From the NCBI GenBank assembly GCA_964501535.1, contig CAZCSV010000017.1, positions 1 to 12,354 of the forward strand: 12,354 bases of DNA, written 5' to 3'. Of the stretch, positions 6,834 to 12,073 are shown piece by piece (the first letter of the stretch is position 1; each line of letters opens with the position of its first letter). The DNA is from FEN-1279 sp964501535 (lineage in GTDB: Bacteria > Bacteroidota > Ignavibacteria > Tepidaquicellales > Tepidaquicellaceae). The notes beneath the pieces are model-generated. The model had not been told where the DNA came from and ran no database searches. It saw nothing but the letters and a program-made list of their open reading frames with translations. Both the position numbers and the translations under genes were made by a program.

Positions 6834-8039
6834 ATGAAAAATTTTGACGTAATAATTGCGGGAGCCGGAATAGTAGGACTCGCAACCGCTTATAAGCTGA
6901 TTGAAAAAAAAAACAATTTAAAAATTTGCATAATCGAAAAAGAAGACTCCGTATCGAAGCACCAAACGGGCAATAACAGTGGGGTAATACACTCAGGAAT
7001 TTATTACAAACCCGGCAGCCTGAAAGCGGTAAATTGCAGAAGGGGTTATAGAATGCTCCTTGATTTTTGCGATGAAAACGGAATACTTTACGACATCTGC
7101 GGAAAAGTAATCGTAGCAACGAATGAAGAGGAAATCCCAAGATTAAATAATCTTTATGAAAGGGGGTTTCAAAACGGGCTTAGGGGATTAAAAGAGCTGT
7201 CTGCGGAAGAACTGAAAGAAATTGAACCGCACGTTAACTGTGTGAAAGGAATTAAAGTCCCGGAAACGGGAATCATTGATTACCTCACCGTATCCGAAAA
7301 ACTTGCCGAACTTATTAAAGAAAAGGGTATCGAAATAAAATTCAACGAAAAACTTGAATACATCAACGATAAAAATCCGCAACATGATTTAGAAATAGCA
7401 ACCAATAAAGAGATATACTCTTGTAGATTGCTTGTTACTTGCTGTGGTCTTCAATCCGACCGTGTTGCAAAGCTTAATAACAAAACCCTGAACATAAAAA
7501 TTATCCCGTTCCGCGGAGAGTATTATACAGTTAAAAAAGAGCGGAGACACCTCGTTAAAAATTTAATCTATCCCGTGCCCGACCCGCAGTTTCCGTTTCT
7601 CGGCGTGCATTTTACGAGAATGCTCAACGGAAAAGTCGAGGCGGGACCGAACGCAGTTTTTGCATTCAAACGCGAAGGTTATAAGAAAACCGATATCGAT
7701 TTTAAAGACCTCGCAGACAGTCTCTTCTGGAAAGGGTTTTTAAGCGTAGCTCTTAAATACTGGAAAGTGGGAATAGGGGAGTTTTACCGCTCTTACTATA
7801 AAGCCGCATTTGTAAAAGCTTTGCAAAAGCTGTTGCCGGAAATTCAGACGGATGATTTAGAAGTCGGCGGAGCGGGTATCAGAGCGCAGGCCTGCGACAT
7901 AAGCGGAAACCTCGTAGATGATTTTCTGTTCGTCGAAAATGAAAAAGTTATTCACGTTTGTAATGCCCCTTCACCCGCCGCAACATCCTCGCTTTCGATA
8001 GGGGATACCATAGCGGAAAAAGTAATATCGAAAATGTAA
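6834..8039 (+). CDS. lhgO: L-2-hydroxyglutarate oxidase, FAD-dependent
   Basis: The 401-residue protein is a DAO-type flavoprotein. The N-terminal Rossmann motif is GAGIVG (10-15), preceded by DVII. The family block NNSGVIHSGIYYKPGSLK (about 48-65) is characteristic of LhgO/L2HGDH. Other family segments include PFRGEYY, LIYPVPDPQFPFLGVHFTR, GPNAV and a C-terminal GAGIRAQ block, with NAPSPAATSS near the end. It oxidises L-2-hydroxyglutarate to 2-oxoglutarate, passing electrons to the quinone pool in membrane-associated forms; it acts either in metabolite repair or in glutarate/lysine catabolism. Length is normal. No Shine-Dalgarno is seen. It is divergent from the aldehyde dehydrogenase and convergent with the SDR gene, 34 bp apart. 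Confidence 0.93.
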   Translation: MKNFDVIIAGAGIVGLATAYKLIEKKNNLKICIIEKEDSVSKHQTGNNSGVIHSGIYYKPGSLKAVNCRRGYRMLLDFCDENGILYDICGKVIVATNEEEIPRLNNLYERGFQNGLRGLKELSAEELKEIEPHVNCVKGIKVPETGIIDYLTVSEKLAELIKEKGIEIKFNEKLEYINDKNPQHDLEIATNKEIYSCRLLVTCCGLQSDRVAKLNNKTLNIKIIPFRGEYYTVKKERRHLVKNLIYPVPDPQFPFLGVHFTRMLNGKVEAGPNAVFAFKREGYKKTDIDFKDLADSLFWKGFLSVALKYWKVGIGEFYRSYYKAAFVKALQKLLPEIQTDDLEVGGAGIRAQACDISGNLVDDFLFVENEKVIHVCNAPSPAATSSLSIGDTIAEKVISKM

Positions 8040-8073
8040 AACCCTCGTGTTTAGGGGAGCATGAAGAAAACTT

Positions 8074-8817
8074 CTAAAATCCGTATACTATAAATCCCCC
8101 GTCAACCGCTATGTTCTGTCCCGTAACGTACGATGCGGCAGGCGTGCAGAGAAACGCAACCACTGTGGCAACTTCGTCCGGATTACCCACTCGCTTCATC
8201 GGCGTTCTCCTGATAATCTGGCTGTAATAAGATTCCTTGCTTAATATACCCTTCGTTAAAGGCGTTCTTATATACCACGGCGAAACCGCGTTTACCCTGA
8301 TTTTATCCTTTGCCCATTCACTGCTAAGGTTTTTCGTAAGCTGTATTATTGCCGCTTTCGTCATTGCATAAGGCGAACCGGTTCTCATCGAAGTCATTCC
8401 GGCGACAGAGGCTACATTTACTATATTTCCCTGCGGTGACTTTTTCAGCAGGGGATATGCCAGGCGGCACATTTCATAACACGCTCTCAGGTTCGTGTCT
8501 AATATTTTATTGAATTCCTCTTCTGTAAACTCACCGGTCTTTTTCCTTATGTTCGTGCCTATGTTATTTACCAGTATATCGAGCCCTCCCCATTTTTCCC
8601 TAACTTCCGTAATCAGCTTTACCCTTTCATCTTTCTTGCTCAAATCTGAATTAAGAAAAAATAAATTTTTTCTCTTCTGTACTTCTATCGGTTTTCTCGC
8701 AACAAAAAATACTTCAGCTCCCAGGTCAAGAAACTCATCCACGCATGCTTTTCCTATTCCCTTTGAACCCCCTGTTATCAAGGCTTTCCGCCCCTTTAAC
8801 GTCCATTTATTGTTCAT
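8074..8817 (-). CDS. Short-chain dehydrogenase/reductase (tropinone-reductase-like SDR)
   Basis: This is a complete 247-residue classical SDR. The cofactor motif is TGGSKGIG (15-22), the NNAG-like motif is NNIG (84-87), and the catalytic tetrad is Asn109, Ser137, Tyr150, Lys154 (YAMTK). The C-terminal VTGQNIAVDGG block is typical. Arg41 after the second strand suggests NADP(H) preference. The overall pattern (KGIGKA, WYIRTPLT, RTPMKRVGNPDEVA) resembles the plant tropinone-reductase-like group. In bacteria that label only means a carbonyl reductase/alcohol dehydrogenase of unknown substrate. It faces lhgO, ending 34 bp away, with no strong terminator between them. Confidence 0.9.
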   Translation of the reverse strand: MNNKWTLKGRKALITGGSKGIGKACVDEFLDLGAEVFFVARKPIEVQKRKNLFFLNSDLSKKDERVKLITEVREKWGGLDILVNNIGTNIRKKTGEFTEEEFNKILDTNLRACYEMCRLAYPLLKKSPQGNIVNVASVAGMTSMRTGSPYAMTKAAIIQLTKNLSSEWAKDKIRVNAVSPWYIRTPLTKGILSKESYYSQIIRRTPMKRVGNPDEVATVVAFLCTPAASYVTGQNIAVDGGFIVYGF

Positions 8818-8951
8818 GGTCTTTATATTTTAAATATTAAAATTTCATTAACAATATACGAATTACACTATATTGAATAACCAAATTAAATTTTTTATAT
8901 TATAACATATTCAAAATAATTTTTCAACTTTGTAATATTGCTCTTAAATTT

Positions 8952-8980
8952 ATTTAAGCTTCTGTTCCTTAAGCTTAAAT
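8952..8980. repeat. Perfect 10-bp inverted repeat in the intergenic region
   Basis: ATTTAAGCTT (8952-8961) and AAGCTTAAAT (8971-8980) are perfect inverted copies around a 9-base loop. It sits in the divergent spacer between the SDR gene and the secreted protein at 9084. It could be an operator or an RNA hairpin in the leader; no poly-T follows. Confidence 0.55.
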
Positions 8981-8992
8981 TACGCTCTACGA

Positions 8993-9023
8993 GGAAAGGC
9001 AGGGAACAAATCTGCCTTCCCTG
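8993..9023 (+). promoter_or_regulatory. Two mutually exclusive hairpins in the leader of the gene at 9084
   Basis: AGGCAG (8997-9002) can pair with CTGCCT (9012-9017), extended by GGA/TCC across a one-base bulge. Alternatively CAGGGAA (9000-9006) pairs perfectly with TTCCCTG (9017-9023). The pairings share bases and cannot coexist. The block is 60 nt upstream of the start codon. It is not a terminator, as no U-run follows. A regulatory role is inference. Confidence 0.35.
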
Positions 9024-9083
9024 GTGTATTATTATAAAATTTAAGTTCACAGCTTTAAAAACTTTTTAAACTAAACCCACTAT

Positions 9084-9557
9084 ATGAAAAAATTAATTCT
9101 GCTCTTTGTCTTTGCTCTCGTGTTCTGGTGCTCCGGCATATCATACGCCCAGCTCACGGAAACCACAATGAAAGACATCATCGAAACCGTACAGGACAAG
9201 GTGAAATACCTCGAAAACACAGAAGACCAGGAGGTCGTCAATATCACAATCGACCTGCTCGTCGGCACACGCGGTGAAAAGTTTGTCTACAGATATCTCG
9301 ATAACAGTTTCGATTACAAAATCTACGCAGTCGGCGACAGGCGTATCTCCTCGCTCAACGTCGAGGTTAGGAAAAAAGGCACCAACGACAAATGGGTGCT
9401 CGTCGATAAAACATCCGGCGGCGAAGTTAACATGGATATCTATCCCGACTCGAGAGCGTTCTACGAATTCACAGTCTCAGTATCGGATTTCGTCGGCGAC
9501 AACACAGCCGGACACTTTGCAATACTAATCTATCACAGAGACCCGTCGAAGAAATAA
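9084..9557 (+). CDS. Small secreted beta-rich protein of unknown function
   Basis: The 157-residue product has a signal peptide with likely cleavage after SYA at residue 22. The mature part (about 60-155: GEKFVYRYLD, YKIYAVGD, LNVEVRKK, VDKTSGGEVNMDIYPD, YEFTVSVSDF, GHFAILIYHR) alternates strands in the manner of PPC-like or other export-associated beta sandwiches. I recognise no enzyme motif. C-ending codons are frequent and the DNA is GC-richer than lhgO. The gene is followed 28 bp later by a strong intrinsic terminator, so it is probably monocistronic. The start is taken from the signal peptide; no Shine-Dalgarno is seen. Confidence 0.75.
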   Translation: MKKLILLFVFALVFWCSGISYAQLTETTMKDIIETVQDKVKYLENTEDQEVVNITIDLLVGTRGEKFVYRYLDNSFDYKIYAVGDRRISSLNVEVRKKGTNDKWVLVDKTSGGEVNMDIYPDSRAFYEFTVSVSDFVGDNTAGHFAILIYHRDPSKK

Positions 9558-9585
9558 CGCGGCTCAAAGGCGGCAGATTCAGGGC

Positions 9586-9626
9586 GGAAAGTTTAAAGCT
9601 ACGGCTTTTTACTTTCCCCCTTTTTA
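9586..9626 (+). terminator. Intrinsic terminator after the secreted protein gene
   Basis: GGAAAGT (9586-9592) pairs with ACTTTCC (9611-9617). After a TT/TT internal mismatch, AAAGC (9595-9599) pairs with GCTTT (9604-9608) around a TACG tetraloop. CCC and a run of five T follow. Shape and place fit Rho-independent termination of the gene at 9084-9557. Confidence 0.8.
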
Positions 9627-9682
9627 AATAAAACGGGCTTTGCGGTAAAAAATTTTTCCGCTGTCAAACACAAAACCGGAAT

Positions 9683-10519
9683 ATGAAAAAATATCTCGTA
9701 AATATCTTCGACGAAAATAATCCCGGCTTCGTTAACCTAATCGACGAGCTTCCCTTCTGGTCGGCTCCGTTCGGACTCGCACTGCTGGACGCCGTAAGGC
9801 TGAAGAAAAACATCAGAGCCCTCGACTTCGCCTGCGGTACGGGCTTCCCGCTTTTCGAACTCGCCGGAAGGCTCGGCGAGACCTGCAGTGTCTACGGACT
9901 CGACTCATGGGTGCCCGCAGTGGAAAAGATTAAAAGTAAAATCTCCCTCTACGGACTCGGCAATATCAAAGCCGTCGCGGGAACGGGGGAAGATATGCCC
10001 TTCGAAATCAATTTCTTCGACCTGGTCGTATCCAACAACGGCATCAACAACGTCGCCGACCTCCACAAGACCTTCTCCGAATGCTACCGCGTGCTGAAAC
10101 CCGGAGGACAGTTTGTCTTTACGTTCAATCTTCCCGGTTCGCTCGCGGAATTTTACTCCGTCTTCAAATCCACACTCGAAGAGCTCGGATTGCTTGCGGA
10201 AATCCAAAAAGTCGACGGGCACATTTTCGAGAAACGCAAGCCGCTCGACTATATGGAAAAGCTCGCCGTGAAAAACAATTTCAGAATAGCGGGCAAAACG
10301 CAGGGCAGTTTCGGTTACAGGTTCACCGACGGCACGGCGTTTTTCAGCCATACAACTTTCAGGTTCTTTTTCCTCCCGCCTTGGAAAAATCTCCTGCCGG
10401 AAAAGAGGGCAGAGGAGGTCTTCGCCATACTCGAGGAAAAGCTGAATGCAATTTCCGAAAAACGCGGCGGGCTTGTAATGACAATTCCCTTCGCCTGCTT
10501 CGACTGCGAGAAGGGATAG
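9683..10519 (+). CDS. Class I SAM-dependent methyltransferase
   Basis: The 278-residue protein has motif I ALDFACGTG (46-54) and the acidic end of strand 2 in VYGLD (Asp74). EDMPF (103-107) is the motif after strand 3, FDLVVSNNGINN (112-123) is strand 4, and YRVLKPGG gives the post-IV motif, all in the order of the Methyltransf_11/UbiE-like fold. It transfers a methyl group from S-adenosylmethionine to an unknown small-molecule or lipid-type substrate. The C-terminal region (about 170-278) with FFSHTTFRFFFLPPW and a Cys-x-x-Cys near the end is not diagnostic. Codons are strongly G/C-ending; one 60-bp stretch (9841-9900) is about 63% GC, against about 30% in part of lhgO. This suggests a different evolutionary origin. 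Confidence 0.88.
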   Translation: MKKYLVNIFDENNPGFVNLIDELPFWSAPFGLALLDAVRLKKNIRALDFACGTGFPLFELAGRLGETCSVYGLDSWVPAVEKIKSKISLYGLGNIKAVAGTGEDMPFEINFFDLVVSNNGINNVADLHKTFSECYRVLKPGGQFVFTFNLPGSLAEFYSVFKSTLEELGLLAEIQKVDGHIFEKRKPLDYMEKLAVKNNFRIAGKTQGSFGYRFTDGTAFFSHTTFRFFFLPPWKNLLPEKRAEEVFAILEEKLNAISEKRGGLVMTIPFACFDCEKG

Positions 10520-10564
10520 AGCGCGAAAAAAATCAAAGAGCAGAAACGCGGCAACAAAAGTTTT

Positions 10565-10587
10565 AACCCACGGTTAAAACCGTGGTT
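10565..10587. repeat. Palindromic repeat (CCACGGTT/AACCGTGG hairpin)
   Basis: CCACGGTT (10568-10575) and AACCGTGG (10578-10585) form an 8-bp perfect stem with a 2-base loop, extended by AA/TT past a bulged C. It lies just after the methyltransferase gene. There is no T-run, so it looks more like a dispersed REP-type palindrome than a terminator. Confidence 0.55.
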
Positions 10588-10694
10588 ACATTCTTACTTT
10601 CCGAAGCCGGGCGTGCCTCATAGGGTTCCCGGAACAGGAAGAAAAAATGGGGGAAGAGGTTGGTTTTTAGAAAACACAACCACAGATGCACAGA

Positions 10695-11093
10695 TTATTT
10701 TTTCGCTCTGTCATTCCGGTCTGCCACAGCGGACCGGAATCCAGACGTAATATAAGTTTCTTTCAAAATTTTCTTCATTTCTTCAATTTCTTCCGCAGTC
10801 GCAATTTCATAAATCAAATCTTTCCATACTATGTTATGTGTTTCAATTAAATCCAATTTCTTTTTTCTTTTCCAAGCTTTAATATTCGATTCTTTTTTTA
10901 TTGCATCATTTATATATTTATGAACTTCAAAATATACGAGTTTATCAACTCCGTATTTCGAAGTAAATCCTTCAATAATTTTCTCTTTGTGCTCGACAAC
11001 CCTTCTTAAAAGATTATTTGTAACACCGGTATAAAGCGTTCCGTTTCTTTTACTTGCGAGGATGTAAACGTAATATGTGTGTTCTCTAGTCAA
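10695..11093 (-). CDS. GIY-YIG endonuclease-domain protein (UvrC-N/URI type) with repeat-derived C-terminus
   Basis: The N-terminus carries the GIY-YIG signature: YYVYILAS (7-14), then LYTGVTNNLLRRVVEH (20-35), with Arg30/31 and a probable metal-binding Glu68 in AIKKESNIKAWKRKKK. The single-domain family is usually about 90-100 residues; this product is 132. The excess includes S117-R129, which is the in-frame translation of a palindromic repeat (10707-10744). The only suitable start is TTG (11093); no ATG occurs in frame before the upstream stop. The ORF lies between two inverted copies of that palindrome. The domain cuts or nicks DNA in characterised relatives; whether it acts on the flanking palindromes is hypothesis. 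Its moderate AT-richness differs from the methyltransferase gene next door. Confidence 0.88.
   Translation of the reverse strand: MTREHTYYVYILASKRNGTLYTGVTNNLLRRVVEHKEKIIEGFTSKYGVDKLVYFEVHKYINDAIKKESNIKAWKRKKKLDLIETHNIVWKDLIYEIATAEEIEEMKKILKETYITSGFRSAVADRNDRAKK
10707..10744 (-). repeat. Palindromic repeat copy A (inside the 3' end of the GIY-YIG gene)
   Basis: On the plus strand TCTGTCATTCC opens the element. ATTCCGGTC (10713-10721) pairs perfectly with GACCGGAAT (10732-10740), and the inner TGC/GCG adds three pairs including one G-T. It ends in CCAG. Its terminal TCTGTCATTCC is the exact inverse of the end of copy B. Confidence 0.85.
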
Positions 11094-11114
11094 TACGGAT
11101 TTTTTATGTTTCTA

Positions 11115-11152
11115 CTGGATTCCAGTCCTCCACAGCGGACTGGAATGACAGA
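11115..11152 (+). repeat. Palindromic repeat copy B (upstream of the GIY-YIG gene)
   Basis: ATTCCAGTCC (11119-11128) and GGACTGGAAT (11137-11146) form a perfect 10-bp stem, flanked by CTGG on the left and GACAGA on the right. It shares the central CCACAGCGGAC with copy A but has the outer ends swapped. Confidence 0.85.
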
Positions 11153-11163
11153 ACGTGTTTTTT

Positions 11164-11229
11164 TTATTCTTTTCCTTCTACTATTCTAATTTCATCATCT
11201 GTTAGATTATAGAGTTTATAGACTTCGGC
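11164..11229 (-). repeat. 66-bp direct repeat, copy 1
   Basis: This stretch matches 11970-12035 at 60 of 66 positions by eye, including a 35-bp identical run (11194-11228 and 12000-12034), in the same orientation and offset by 806 bp. It encodes the last 21 residues of a methyltransferase-type tail plus the stop codon. Confidence 0.9.
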
Positions 11230-11340
11230 ATCGATTTGGCGGTCGAGGTCGGCACAGCGGCGCTCGTAGTATGATTTATCCTTGTCGGTTTTGGATTCGT
11301 GAAGTTGTTTTTTTGATAATAAGTATTTTATAAAAATATC
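11164..11340 (-). pseudogene. C-terminal fragment of a DNA methyltransferase/restriction enzyme (copy 1)
   Basis: The minus-strand frame is open for 58 codons, containing KKQLHESKTDKDKSYYERR, then DLDRQIDAEVYKLYNLTDDEI and RIVEGKE before TAA. The pattern D-R-Q-I-D-x-x-V-Y-x-L-Y-x-L-T-x-x-E-I-x-I-V-E is a familiar C-terminus of Eco57I-like and related type II/IIG methyltransferases. No start codon exists in the fragment and the catalytic body is absent. It continues in the same frame directly after the stop of the PD-(D/E)XK gene. I read it as a gene remnant; the family assignment rests on pattern memory. Confidence 0.7.
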
Positions 11341-11970
11341 TTATATTTCACAAATATATCTCTCTATCAAATTTCTTAAAAATCTAGGTTTTTCATAGCA
11401 CTTTATCTCATTTGGATATTTCCATGTTATTTCAAATTTATTATCTTCAATACTTTCAACAATCTTAAATCCTCTCAGTTTTTCTTTATATTGCATTACT
11501 GAAAATTTAAATTCATCGTTATTACAAAATACTTTAAAATAAGAATATTCCAAATTTAACCTTAAATCATTCCTTATCAATGACCATGCTGCACTTCCAT
11601 ACCTATTAGTATCATTTTCGTTTACATCTTGATCAATTAAAAGCCATAACCCGACATGGTCAAAGCCAAAACGTTTTAAAGATAAAGCTTGTCCTATTCC
11701 AAAATAATAAGAAAAATTATAATGCGATTTTTTCTTTGTTAAATATTTAACTTCAATTGCATTTAATTTATTGTCACCTGTTCGTATAATTAAATCAACT
11801 TCGGGTTGCAATATTGGTTTATAGCCAAATTTATTCTCATATTCTTCAATTATCTTTTTCTTTTTTATTGGTTTGTTACTCCAAATTTTTTTAAACGGTT
11901 TAATCTTAACTTTTTCTAATTTACTTTTTAATACTTCTACTAAATATCTTTCGTTAAGTTTTTTATCCAT
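11341..11970 (-). CDS. PD-(D/E)XK nuclease-like protein, probable restriction endonuclease or relic
   Basis: The 209-residue protein shows PEVDLIIRTGDNKLNAIEVKY (residues 56-76), giving Asp59 and Glu73-x-Lys75 as a PD-(D/E)XK metal site, with Glu7 possibly the accessory acidic residue. GQALSLKRFGFDHVGLWLL (about 92-110) fits the following helix and strand. It would cleave DNA; specificity is unknown. AGGAG lies 8 nt before the ATG, and the preceding methyltransferase-type tail ends in TAATG, so translation was coupled to that gene as in restriction-modification pairs. The DNA is extremely AT-rich (about 23% GC in 11401-11460), unlike its surroundings, which suggests horizontal origin. An orphan nuclease without a methylase would be toxic if active, so it may be inactive. 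Confidence 0.72.
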   Translation of the reverse strand: MDKKLNERYLVEVLKSKLEKVKIKPFKKIWSNKPIKKKKIIEEYENKFGYKPILQPEVDLIIRTGDNKLNAIEVKYLTKKKSHYNFSYYFGIGQALSLKRFGFDHVGLWLLIDQDVNENDTNRYGSAAWSLIRNDLRLNLEYSYFKVFCNNDEFKFSVMQYKEKLRGFKIVESIEDNKFEITWKYPNEIKCYEKPRFLRNLIERYICEI

Positions 11971-12035
11971 TATTCTTTCTCCTCTACTATTTTAATTTTA
12001 TCATCTGTTAGATTATAGAGTTTATAGACTTCGGA
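11970..12035 (-). repeat. 66-bp direct repeat, copy 2
   Basis: This is the counterpart of 11164-11229. Its stop codon TAA shares its last A with the ATG of the nuclease gene (TAATG). The differences from copy 1 are single-base changes, mostly conservative at protein level (EIRIVEGKE versus KIKIVEEKE). Confidence 0.9.
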
Positions 12036-12047
12036 GTCTATTTTTTG
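11970..12047 (-). pseudogene. C-terminal fragment of a DNA methyltransferase/restriction enzyme (copy 2)
   Basis: About 25 codons (QKIDSEVYKLYNLTDD, then KIKIVEEKE) match the tail of copy 1, and then homology stops abruptly at the REP-like hairpin 12048-12073. The frame runs through the hairpin and closes upstream near 12110, without the conserved methyltransferase motifs. The TAATG junction with the nuclease gene shows this was the original neighbour. Only the tail remains. Confidence 0.68.
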
Positions 12048-12073
12048 CGTTCTCAAAGCCCTCTTTGGGAACG
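12048..12073. repeat. REP-like hairpin (CGTTCTCAAAG / CTTTGGGAACG)
   Basis: An 11-bp stem with a single T-G wobble on the plus strand closes a CCCT loop. The arm sequence (GTTCCCAAAG type) resembles a widely scattered class of bacterial extragenic palindromes. It abuts the truncated methyltransferase tail. Confidence 0.75.

Larger units (their letters stand above)
10707..11152 (-). mobile_element. Candidate 446-bp mobile unit: GIY-YIG ORF bounded by inverted palindromes
   Basis: TCTGTCATTCC at 10707-10717 and GGAATGACAGA at 11142-11152 are perfect 11-bp terminal inverted repeats. Each is the outer edge of a palindrome (copies A and B), and the space between them is almost wholly the GIY-YIG ORF. 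No target-site duplication is evident in the flanks, so ordinary DDE transposition is not supported. I infer a REPIN-like repeat with its own nuclease; mobility is unproven. Confidence 0.45.

Noticed and set aside
9905..10351. Open frame of 148 codons on the minus strand inside the methyltransferase gene
   Set aside because: The plus-strand frame has clear SAM-methyltransferase motifs; the antisense frame is a by-product of GC-rich codons and shows no recognisable motif.
10690..11165. Classic IS element around the GIY-YIG ORF
   Set aside because: There is no DDE or HUH transposase, and no target-site duplication is visible outside 10707 or 11152.
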